This document shows, piece after piece, positions 50,801 through 58,973 of a stretch of 64,000 nt of DNA (its first letter is position 1; each line of letters starts with the position of its first letter). Below the pieces are notes generated by a model. That model was not told the origin of the DNA. It made no database searches and saw only the letters and a program-made list of their open reading frames with translations. A program made the position numbers and the translations under genes. Source of the DNA: UBA3537 sp965662485 (GTDB taxonomy: Bacteria; Bacteroidota; Bacteroidia; Flavobacteriales; Flavobacteriaceae); NCBI GenBank assembly GCA_965662485.1, contig CBFIIL010000001.1:17816-81815 (forward strand), given 5' to 3'.

Positions 50801-52614
50801 ATTTGCTTTTTCAGTGTTTTAGGTTTCAATGCTTCATCGCGTTTTGGAGCAGATTTCTGCATTTTATTGATTTTTTCAAGAGGTAAATTTCTTGCTGCTT
50901 TATTGTCTTTTTTTGGTGATTTATTTTTTTGTTTATTCTTCAAATCTTCTCCTGAATTTTCAGCGTCTTCAACACGTTTGATAAGATCTTCATCAAAAAA
51001 TTCTGCTTGGGGAATGTAGGATTCTAAACCTTTAATTTTTACTAATTCTAGTGGAGGATCATCTGAAAATAAGTCATCAACGGTTTTTGGACGTTCTTCG
51101 TTGCGCCAAACAAATCCTTTTAGTTTTATTTCTTTTTCTGGAAAATCTTCTTCTGGATATGTTTTACCACCTATTTGATTAATTTTTCTTAACTCATCGA
51201 TCTGATTCTCTGAAATGAATATTTTAATCGATCCAGATTTTGATTTATCAATACCAACAAGTTCATTTTCGCTATTTCTTAGGTAGTAAATAGTTTCAGC
51301 ATTTTTTATAACATCAATTGTGTTCAATTCATTATTCTCAAATAAACCATACAATACTTTACCTGAAATTTGATTAAATCCATCGCCCAAACTATCCTTA
51401 CTAATAACAAATGCACTATTAAATACCTTTAATGAGTCTAGAGTTTCCTTCTTTGTATTTGAAATCAAATGAATAGAGTCACCTGTAATTTGACTTTCAA
51501 AATGCCATAAAACAGGGTGTTCTTTTTTTGAAAACGCATCAGCATCAACATCATAAAAATTAATCAATTGTGTGAGTCCTGTTTTTTGATTCATATGAAT
51601 AGAATCTGCTTTTCCACTCAAATTGGATTTAAACATTTTGGCGTTATAAAAACCTCGAATAATTCGTTCATCAGCTGGTCCTGTTACCATAAGTGTATCG
51701 CTGTGCATAAAAATGGAATCATTTTCTTGTTCTGTAATTGCTAGTGCTCTTTTGGTAATAAAAACGGAGTCTTTTTCTCTGAAAACTTCGGCATAATGTC
51801 CCTTTATAATACTTTTGTTTAAAGTATCTGTAACCGTAATGTTATTGGTTGCAGATGCAAAATTTTTGTTGCGATTGAAGTATACACTATCGCCTTCAAC
51901 AATACGATCATCGTAGTTTATTTTTGATTTTTTTACAAAATGTCCAGTATCATTATTTGTATTATAAAATCCTCTTTCACAGTAAATTACACTTGTTTCA
52001 CTTGTAATTGTTGTCGGTCCAAACATAAATGCATAACCAGATTCGGTGTAAAAATCCAAACGTTCTGTGTCAATCTCATATTCTGGATTAATCAATTTTA
52101 CATTATCTACAAATTGATACTTTTTTGAGTTCACATAGTAACGCCCAACAGTACTTGTGATTGTACCTGATGTATCACGAACCACTCTGCCTTTTTGATT
52201 ATAATAAGCTTGTTGTTTTATACGATCAAAATGTAATACATCTGTGTATAATTTTGAGTCAGGGTCTATGAGAACCACATCGCCACTTGCATAGGCGAGT
52301 TGTGTTTTTCCGCTATATTCAACGTATTTGGAAGTCATATTGATACTATCTCCTTGTTTGACTCTCACGCTTCCGTAGGCTTCTATAAAATCTTCTTTGC
52401 CATAATAAATAGCTTCATCACACCACATTTCAATGCCTTTATGTTTGATGTGAACTTGATCAGAATCATCCCGTGTAAGGATTGTAGCATCGGGTTTATC
52501 CTCTTCAAAAGTCATATATGGTGCATATTCAATTTCAATTTGTTTCCGTTCTTGAGCAAATGTTAGAAAGGAAAAAGATAGAATGAATAAAATTAGACGC
52601 TGTTTATTTTTCAC
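50797..52614 (-). CDS. OstA-like protein, LptA/LptD-related LPS transport protein
   Basis: A 605-residue protein with a signal peptide (KNKQRLILFILSFSFLTFAQ) followed by repeated beta-strand units of the OstA/LptA fold (GIEMWCDEAIYYGKEDFIEAYGSVRV, MTSKYVEYSGKTQLAYASGDVVL). Each unit alternates charge and hydrophobic residues, forming a beta-jellyroll track for lipopolysaccharide in the periplasm. The last 80 residues are lysine-rich and look disordered. It starts with GTG at 52612-52614. It likely works with LptB at 30452. A consensus-like promoter precedes it. Confidence 0.85.
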   Translation of the reverse strand: MKNKQRLILFILSFSFLTFAQERKQIEIEYAPYMTFEEDKPDATILTRDDSDQVHIKHKGIEMWCDEAIYYGKEDFIEAYGSVRVKQGDSINMTSKYVEYSGKTQLAYASGDVVLIDPDSKLYTDVLHFDRIKQQAYYNQKGRVVRDTSGTITSTVGRYYVNSKKYQFVDNVKLINPEYEIDTERLDFYTESGYAFMFGPTTITSETSVIYCERGFYNTNNDTGHFVKKSKINYDDRIVEGDSVYFNRNKNFASATNNITVTDTLNKSIIKGHYAEVFREKDSVFITKRALAITEQENDSIFMHSDTLMVTGPADERIIRGFYNAKMFKSNLSGKADSIHMNQKTGLTQLINFYDVDADAFSKKEHPVLWHFESQITGDSIHLISNTKKETLDSLKVFNSAFVISKDSLGDGFNQISGKVLYGLFENNELNTIDVIKNAETIYYLRNSENELVGIDKSKSGSIKIFISENQIDELRKINQIGGKTYPEEDFPEKEIKLKGFVWRNEERPKTVDDLFSDDPPLELVKIKGLESYIPQAEFFDEDLIKRVEDAENSGEDLKNKQKNKSPKKDNKAARNLPLEKINKMQKSAPKRDEALKPKTLKKQI

Positions 52615-52636
52615 GACTTTTGAATTCGAATTTTAA

Positions 52637-52670
52637 CAAAAATAGGGATTCTCCAAAATTTAAAGCGCAA
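52637..52670 (-). promoter_or_regulatory. Candidate promoter of the OstA-like/aminotransferase unit
   Basis: On the minus strand TTG (52670-52668), a 23-base spacer and TATTTTTG (52644-52637). The -7 element ends 22 bases before the GTG at 52614. The spacer is at the long end of the accepted range. Confidence 0.5.
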
Positions 52671-52716
52671 TTACAACTAAAATTAAGAAGACTAAGTGAT
52701 TTTAAACAAAAATCAA

Positions 52717-53988
52717 TTACCTAAAAATAGTTTGCTTTCTGTCTGGACCAACCGATACAATCTTAATTGGAATTTGCAATTCATTTTCCAAAAACTCAAT
52801 GTATTCAATCAATGTTTGTGGGAGCGTGTCGACACTACCCATAGACGTTAAATCTTCATCCCAACCCTTAAAATCAGTGTAAACTGGAGAGACATTTTCA
52901 GATTCGATATTGTATGGTAAATGTGTGATTTCTTGTCCTTTATAGTTGTATGCTGTACAAACTTTTAATGTTTTAAATCCAGATAAAACATCGGCTTTCA
53001 TCATCATTAGTTGCGTAACACCATTGACTTGACATGCATAACGCAGTGCAACCAAATCTAACCACCCACAACGTCTTGGTCTACCTGTTGTTGCTCCAAA
53101 TTCATGTCCAACACGACTCATAGTTTCACCATTTTCATCAAAAAGCTCTGTTGGGAATGGACCAGACCCAACACGTGTAGTATAGGCCTTAAAAATCCCA
53201 AATACATCCTTGATGGAGTTCGGCGCAACTCCAAGCCCTGTACAAGCGCCAGCTGCAGTGGTATTTGAAGAGGTTACAAATGGATATGTTCCAAAATCAA
53301 TATCGAGTAGGGAACCTTGTGCTCCTTCAGCAAGTATCGATTTTTGATCCCGTTGTGCTTGATGTAAATACTCTTCAGAATCAATAAAATCTAATGTTTT
53401 TAACGTTTCTACAGCCTCAAAAAAATCATTTTCAAGTTCTTTTAAATCATATTCAAGCTCAACATTGTAGAAATCGATCATAGCTTGATGTTTGTTCGCT
53501 AAATTACGATATTTATCTTTCCAGTTCTCTAGTTCTAAATCACCAACACGAATTCCATTTCTACCTGTTTTATCCATATATGTTGGGCCAATACCTTTTA
53601 GTGTGGAACCAATTTTTGCTTTTCCTTTGGAAGTTTCAGAAGCCGCATCCAAAAGCCGGTGTGTAGGTAAAATGAGGTGGGCTTTTCTAGAAATCAATAA
53701 CGTTTTTCTAAAGTCTACATCTTGCTCTGAAAGTTTATCCAATTCTTTTTTGAAAATTACGGGGTCAATTACAACTCCATTTCCAACAAGATTTTTTACA
53801 TCATCATGAAAAATACCCGATGGGATCGTGTGTAGTACATGTTTCATTCCATTGAAAACAAGGGTGTGACCTGCATTTGGCCCTCCTTGAAATCTTGCAA
53901 TAATATCGTAGTTTTTGGTAAGTACATCAACAATTTTTCCTTTTCCTTCATCACCCCATTGGAGTCCTAGTAGCAAATCTACAGCCAT
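52717..53988 (-). CDS. purA: Adenylosuccinate synthase
   Basis: A 423-residue GTP-dependent enzyme that joins IMP and aspartate in AMP synthesis. The start VDLLLGLQWGDEGKGKIVD carries the P-loop and catalytic Asp; GGPNAGHT, IGSTLKGIGPTYMDK and GATTGRPRRCGWLD are further signatures. Length is standard. It starts nine bases after the Fur-family gene and is probably the last gene of a relA-fur-purA operon. This couples purine supply with the stringent response. Confidence 0.97.
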   Translation of the reverse strand: MAVDLLLGLQWGDEGKGKIVDVLTKNYDIIARFQGGPNAGHTLVFNGMKHVLHTIPSGIFHDDVKNLVGNGVVIDPVIFKKELDKLSEQDVDFRKTLLISRKAHLILPTHRLLDAASETSKGKAKIGSTLKGIGPTYMDKTGRNGIRVGDLELENWKDKYRNLANKHQAMIDFYNVELEYDLKELENDFFEAVETLKTLDFIDSEEYLHQAQRDQKSILAEGAQGSLLDIDFGTYPFVTSSNTTAAGACTGLGVAPNSIKDVFGIFKAYTTRVGSGPFPTELFDENGETMSRVGHEFGATTGRPRRCGWLDLVALRYACQVNGVTQLMMMKADVLSGFKTLKVCTAYNYKGQEITHLPYNIESENVSPVYTDFKGWDEDLTSMGSVDTLPQTLIEYIEFLENELQIPIKIVSVGPDRKQTIFR

Positions 53989-53997
53989 TTTGTTTCG

Positions 53998-54453
53998 TTA
54001 GTTTTTAGTATTTTTTTTTGTTCCATAGAAGTATAAAGAATGATTTTGAATATCAATATCGAACACCTCTTCAATGGTTTTTTTTATGGATTGAATTCTT
54101 GGATCACAAAATTCTATAACTTCTCCAGTATCTGTAAGAATGACATGATCGTGTTGTTTGTCAAAATATGATTTTTCGTATTGTGCTTGGTTTAATCCAA
54201 ATTGATGCTTTCTTACAAGACCACATTCTAATAAAAGTTCAATGGTATTGTAAAGGGTTGCGCGAGAAACACGGTATTTTTTATTTTTCATCTTGATATA
54301 AAGTGATTCTATATCAAAATGATCTTCATTATTATAAATTTCTTGTAGGATAGCAAAGCGTTCAGGAGTTTTTCGCTGGCTATTTTCTTCAAGATATTTT
54401 GTAAAAACATTTTTTACAATTTCCTGATCGTTATGTTTAGTTTTTGTACTCAT
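53998..54453 (-). CDS. Fur family transcriptional regulator
   Basis: A 151-residue winged-helix regulator of the ferric uptake family. The DNA-binding domain includes RKTPERFAILQEIYNNEDHFDIESLY and RVSRATLYNTIELLLECGLV. The metal-binding dimerisation domain has KQHDHVILTDTGEVIEFCDPRI. The CxxC pairs of classic structural zinc sites are absent, so the metal (Fe, Zn, Mn or peroxide sensing) cannot be assigned. It lies 27 bases after relA/spoT and nine before purA. Confidence 0.92.
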   Translation of the reverse strand: MSTKTKHNDQEIVKNVFTKYLEENSQRKTPERFAILQEIYNNEDHFDIESLYIKMKNKKYRVSRATLYNTIELLLECGLVRKHQFGLNQAQYEKSYFDKQHDHVILTDTGEVIEFCDPRIQSIKKTIEEVFDIDIQNHSLYFYGTKKNTKN

Positions 54454-54480
54454 GATCGAAACTCCAAATTTAACTAATTT

Positions 54481-56697
54481 TTAGACTCTAGTAACCTTTT
54501 CAATGCCATTTATTTTTTTTAGGCGCTCCGTCAGTTTGGAAACAAAACTACTATTGTTGACTTCTACCGCTATTTCTCCATTGAATGTACCGCTGTGTGA
54601 GTCAAATTTGATGCTTTTTATATTCACATTCATGTTCGCCGAAATAAGCTTTGTAATATCATTAACGAGTCCTTTTTCGTCAATTCCAGTAAGTTTAATT
54701 ACCGCTCTAAATACTTGCTGGCTAGAATCAATCCATTTTGCCAGTATAATTCGGTAGGCGTAATTAGATTGTAAACTTACAGCATTTGGACAGTTTTTCT
54801 TGTGAACTTTTATCCCATCTCGAATACTTAAAAACCCAAAAACTTTGTCTCCTGGAATTGGGTTACAACAAGAAGCCACTTTGTAGTTGAGTTTTTCCTC
54901 TTCCTTGCCAAAAACCAGCATATCATATTTAGAGGTAATCTCGTCGTTATCAATAGTTTCTGCAGTTGAGGCCTTTTTGCGTTGAATTTTATTCTTGATA
55001 AAACTTACCAAAACATTACTCCTTGATGCTGCAAATTTTTTCAACATGGAGTTGTCTACACTGCCAATTCCGACTCTATAAAACAAATCTAGACTCGTCT
55101 GCAGTTTAAAAAAATTGACCAATTCATTAATGGATCGCTCATTTAGATTAATTTTAAGCTGTTTGAGTTTACGCCTTAAAATTTCTTTTCCATCTTCTGC
55201 AATAAGTTTTTTCTCCTCTTTTAGCGAAGATTTTATTTTGCTTCGTGCACGTGCGGTGGTGGCATAATCTAACCAGTTTGAATTTGGTTTTGCATTTTCA
55301 GAAGTAATAATACTAACTTGATCTCCGCTATGCAATGTATAACTCAATGGAACTAGCTTTCCGTTAACTTTTGCACCTCTTGTCTTTAGGCCAACTTCGG
55401 TATGAATGCTAAATGCAAAATCGAGTGGTGTTGCTTCTTTTGGTAAAGATTTTAAGTCGCCGTCTGGAGTAAATACAAAAATTTCTTTTGCATAAAGATT
55501 TAATTTGAATTCTTCAACAAAATCAACAGCATTGGCACTTGGGTTATCCATGACTTCTTGTAGTTTGCCAATCCAACTTTCAAGGTTTTCATCATTACTG
55601 ATATCGCCTTCTTTGTATTTGTAGTGTGCTGCATACCCTTTTTCGGCAATTTCATTCATTCTTTCGCTACGAATTTGAACTTCGACCCAACGTCCTTTTG
55701 GACCCATTACGGTGATGTGTAATGCTTCGTATCCTGTAGATTTTGGTGATGATATCCAATCGCGCAGTCGAGTGGGATTGGGCCTAAAAAAATCGGTAAC
55801 AATAGAGTATATTTTCCAGGCCAGAAATTTTTCATTTTTCTCACCAGATTTGTAAATGATACGCACTGCAAATTTGTCATAAACTTCTTCAAAAGAAACT
55901 CCTTGTTTTTGCATTTTACGCCGAATGGAAAATATAGATTTTGGTCGACCTTTAATCTCATATTTAATACGTTCTTTTTTTAATGCACTCTCCAGTACTG
56001 AACTAATTTCTTTGATATACAAATCCTGCTCTTCCTTACTTTCTTTTATTTTAAGAAAAATAGATTCATAAATATCCGGTTCTGTGTATTTTAGAGCTAA
56101 ATCTTCAAGTTCTGATTTAACATTATACAGGCCAATTTTGTGTGCCAAAGGCGCATATATATAAAGTGTTTCTGAAGCAATTTTTATTTGTTTGTCCTCG
56201 CGAAGTGAGTGGATGGTTTGCATGTTATGCAAACGATCGGCGATTTTAATAATAATCACACGAACATCATCATTAAGAGTGAGTAGCATTTTCCGAAAAT
56301 TCTCAGCTTGTAGCGAGATGTCTTTATCTTTTTTTAAGCTTGAAATTTTTGTCAATCCATTAACAATACGTGCAATGGTTTCTCCAAAAAGTTGTTCAAT
56401 ATCACTGATGTTATAGTCCTCACAATCTTCTACAACATCATGAAGAAGTGCTGCGGCAATAGAGGTGGCATCCAATCCAATTTCTGAAGCGACTATTTTT
56501 GCAACTGAAATTGGATGAAAAATATAGGCTTCACCTGATTTTCGGCGCTGATCTTTATGAGCATCAACAGCAACATCAAAAGCTTTACGAATGACTTTTT
56601 TGTCTGCAGCAGAAAGACTTCTATAGCTAATTCTAAGGAGTTCTTTGTATTCCTTTGCTATTGCGGCATTTTCTTTTTTGATTTCTTCTGCAGTCAT
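54481..56697 (-). CDS. Bifunctional (p)ppGpp synthetase/hydrolase, RelA/SpoT family
   Basis: A 738-residue Rel protein controlling the stringent response. The hydrolase HD domain is intact (ALLHDVVEDCED, HxxxED at about 88-93), the synthetase domain has RLRDWISSPKSTGYEALH, followed by TGS (FVFTPDGDLKSLPKEATPLDFAFSIHTEVG), a helical region with a CC pair (YKVASCCNPIPGDKVFGF) and a C-terminal ACT domain (RAVIKLTGIDEKGLVNDIT). Both activities are therefore likely. It is the first gene of the fur-purA unit. Confidence 0.95.
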   Translation of the reverse strand: MTAEEIKKENAAIAKEYKELLRISYRSLSAADKKVIRKAFDVAVDAHKDQRRKSGEAYIFHPISVAKIVASEIGLDATSIAAALLHDVVEDCEDYNISDIEQLFGETIARIVNGLTKISSLKKDKDISLQAENFRKMLLTLNDDVRVIIIKIADRLHNMQTIHSLREDKQIKIASETLYIYAPLAHKIGLYNVKSELEDLALKYTEPDIYESIFLKIKESKEEQDLYIKEISSVLESALKKERIKYEIKGRPKSIFSIRRKMQKQGVSFEEVYDKFAVRIIYKSGEKNEKFLAWKIYSIVTDFFRPNPTRLRDWISSPKSTGYEALHITVMGPKGRWVEVQIRSERMNEIAEKGYAAHYKYKEGDISNDENLESWIGKLQEVMDNPSANAVDFVEEFKLNLYAKEIFVFTPDGDLKSLPKEATPLDFAFSIHTEVGLKTRGAKVNGKLVPLSYTLHSGDQVSIITSENAKPNSNWLDYATTARARSKIKSSLKEEKKLIAEDGKEILRRKLKQLKINLNERSINELVNFFKLQTSLDLFYRVGIGSVDNSMLKKFAASRSNVLVSFIKNKIQRKKASTAETIDNDEITSKYDMLVFGKEEEKLNYKVASCCNPIPGDKVFGFLSIRDGIKVHKKNCPNAVSLQSNYAYRIILAKWIDSSQQVFRAVIKLTGIDEKGLVNDITKLISANMNVNIKSIKFDSHSGTFNGEIAVEVNNSSFVSKLTERLKKINGIEKVTRV

Positions 56698-56783
56698 ACC
56701 CTAAAACTAAAACAAACATTTGTAACAACCAACCGTGTGTGGTACTTTTTAAAAACATTTCTAAAAACAATCAATTGTAGTAA

Positions 56784-57581
56784 TTATTGAAATCTACGCT
56801 GTCGCTTGGCTTCATACAACAGAACGCCAGCAGCAACAGAAACGTTCATAGAATCTACAATACCAAGCATTGGTATATGTATACATTGGGTGGCCAAAGT
56901 TCGCCACCTATCTGTTAGCCCATTAGATTCTGTACCAACAACTATAGCACAAGAATTTTGAAAATTGATGTCCGCATAAGACTTTGAATCTTGCAAAATA
57001 GCGCTATAAATCGAAATGTTTTTTTGTTTTATAAATGCAATGACTTCATCTGTTGGAGCAGTTGCAATTTGAGTAGAAAAAATACCACCTACACTCGAGC
57101 GAATAATGTTTGGATTGTACATATCTGTTATAGGGTCTGCAATAATTATCGCATCAATTTTTGCTGCATCAGCGGTTCTTAATAATGCTCCAATATTTCC
57201 AGGTTTTTCAGGGGATTCAGCGATTAGTATCAAAGGATTTGCAGATTCTATTTGTAATTGATTTAAAGATAAATCCTTACATTTTGCAACTGCAAAAATA
57301 CCCTCTGTGCTTCCACGATAGGCCACTTTTTTATAAATCTTTGCATCAATTCGAATACATTCAAAATTATATTTTTCAAATTGGAGAAGATCTTTTTCTG
57401 AAAATAATTGGGGTTCAAAATAAATGGTTTCTATTGTATATCCACTTTTGATAGCTAAAAATACCTCACGTTTTCCCTCGATTATAAAAAGCCCCTGCGC
57501 TCTTCGATGCTTTGATTTTTCTTTAAGCAACAACACATTTTTAATTTTAGGGTTTTTTAGACTGGTGATTTCTTGTATCAT
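56784..57581 (-). CDS. RNA methyltransferase, TrmH/SpoU family
   Basis: A 265-residue SPOUT methyltransferase for tRNA or rRNA ribose 2'-O-methylation. The N-terminal RNA-binding domain (SLKNPKIKNVLLLKEKSKHRRAQGLFIIEGKREV) precedes the knotted SAM domain with ESPEKPGNIGALLRTADA, NIIRSSVGGIFST and IPMLGIVDSMNVSVAAGVLLYEAKRQR. Target nucleotide is unknown. It lies downstream of the amidohydrolase terminator and may be transcribed independently. ATG at 57579-57581. Confidence 0.93.
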   Translation of the reverse strand: MIQEITSLKNPKIKNVLLLKEKSKHRRAQGLFIIEGKREVFLAIKSGYTIETIYFEPQLFSEKDLLQFEKYNFECIRIDAKIYKKVAYRGSTEGIFAVAKCKDLSLNQLQIESANPLILIAESPEKPGNIGALLRTADAAKIDAIIIADPITDMYNPNIIRSSVGGIFSTQIATAPTDEVIAFIKQKNISIYSAILQDSKSYADINFQNSCAIVVGTESNGLTDRWRTLATQCIHIPMLGIVDSMNVSVAAGVLLYEAKRQRRFQ

Positions 57582-57610
57582 ATCACAAAAATAGGTTTAT
57601 TTTCTTTTGC

Positions 57611-57642
57611 ATAAAAAAGCCCAAACCATTGGCTTGGGCTTT
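57611..57642 (-). terminator. Strong intrinsic terminator after the amidohydrolase pair
   Basis: On the minus strand a nine-pair GC-containing stem AAAGCCCAA / TTGGGCTTT (57642-57634 and 57624-57616) is followed by a T run (57618-57611, TTTTTTAT). It lies 18 bases after the stop of the 433-residue amidohydrolase. Confidence 0.85.
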
Positions 57643-57660
57643 GAGTTGATATTTTTTGTT

Positions 57661-58962
57661 TTATTGATTTTTATATTTGTTTGAATATCTTTTCCATAGT
57701 TTTGTTTGATGACTTTCCAAACTTATTTTTCTTCCGTCAATAAAAGCGTTTTTCAAGTGATTTGTACGCATATCCAAAGCATCGCCTTGGCTGATAAATA
57801 GTGTGGCACTTTTCCCTACTTCTAAGCTCCCATATTGTGCGTCAATTCCAAGAATTTTTGCAGCATTCAACGTTATAAGTTGAAGCGCTTGCTCCTTGGT
57901 AAGGCCGTATGCCACCGTTGTTCCTGCGTAAAATGGTAAATTTCTAGAATTCATGCGTTCCATATCGCCGCTAGCTTCAAGTGCTACAATAACTCCAGCA
58001 TCTACAAGCATTTTTGCTAGTTTAAAAGGCAAATCATAATCTTCATCAGATTTTTCGGGTCTTGTGTGGATGCGTCTAAGTAAAACAGAAATACCATTTT
58101 CTTTTAGCAATGTGGTTTGTTTGTAGGCTTCATAGGCTCCAACTAAAACAACTTTTTGTATGTTTTGTGTTTTCGAAAATGCAACAGCATCAATAATTCC
58201 TTTTTCATCATCAACATGAATATACAAAGTTTTATTGCCGTCAAATAGGCCTTTCATTGCTTCAAAAGGCAAATTTAAACCTGGGTTTTCGTTGACATTA
58301 TGAACTCTTGCATTGTTAAAATAAGAGGCAAGCTCTTGAATTTCCACATTGTAATTTTTATTGATCTTTAGTCCTGGATCTTCTCCGGCCCACCAACGAC
58401 CTCTTGAGAAAGAGTTTGGCCAATTCATATGAACACCATCGTCAATTTTTACAACAGCATCTTCCCAATTCCAAGCATCCAATTGCACAACAGATGAAGT
58501 TCCGGAAATTCGACCTCCTCTTGGTGTAATTTGTGCTAAAAGCACTCCATTTGGACGCATTGTTTCTACAACTTTTGACTCTGTATTGTATGCAATTAAA
58601 CTTCTAATATGTGGATTCCAAGTCCCAATTTCTGAATCATCATCAGAAGCCCGAACAGCATCAATTTCTATAAGTCCCAATGTAGAATTTGGAATGATAA
58701 ATCCTGGGTAAACATGTTGTCCACTTGCATTGATAACTTCGGTGTCAGAATTTATTTTCCCTTCATCATTTGCTCCTACATATTGAAGTACACCATCTTT
58801 GAAAATAATAAGACTATTTTTTAGAACACTTCCATTTCCAATATGAGCTGTTGCTCCAACAATTACAACCTTATTTTGTTGCTGAGCTGCAGGGGTTTGT
58901 TGTGCACTTCCCAAAAATGAAATGGTCAAAAGTGCAATGATATATGTATTAATTCTTTTCAT
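57661..58962 (-). CDS. Amidohydrolase-family protein lacking the metal HxH motif
   Basis: A 433-residue periplasmic protein with a signal peptide (KRINTYIIALLTISFLGSAQQ). The fold resembles imidazolonepropionase-type amidohydrolases, but where active members have a GxxDxHxH motif this one has PGFIIPNSTLGL (86-97), so no metal-binding histidines are visible there. The last region (GLTKEQALQLITLNAAKILGID) is family-like. It probably is a catalytically poor or non-enzymatic partner of the larger protein encoded just upstream. It is followed by a terminator. Confidence 0.8.
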   Translation of the reverse strand: MKRINTYIIALLTISFLGSAQQTPAAQQQNKVVIVGATAHIGNGSVLKNSLIIFKDGVLQYVGANDEGKINSDTEVINASGQHVYPGFIIPNSTLGLIEIDAVRASDDDSEIGTWNPHIRSLIAYNTESKVVETMRPNGVLLAQITPRGGRISGTSSVVQLDAWNWEDAVVKIDDGVHMNWPNSFSRGRWWAGEDPGLKINKNYNVEIQELASYFNNARVHNVNENPGLNLPFEAMKGLFDGNKTLYIHVDDEKGIIDAVAFSKTQNIQKVVLVGAYEAYKQTTLLKENGISVLLRRIHTRPEKSDEDYDLPFKLAKMLVDAGVIVALEASGDMERMNSRNLPFYAGTTVAYGLTKEQALQLITLNAAKILGIDAQYGSLEVGKSATLFISQGDALDMRTNHLKNAFIDGRKISLESHQTKLWKRYSNKYKNQ

Positions 58963-58973
58963 AATTTTTAGTA

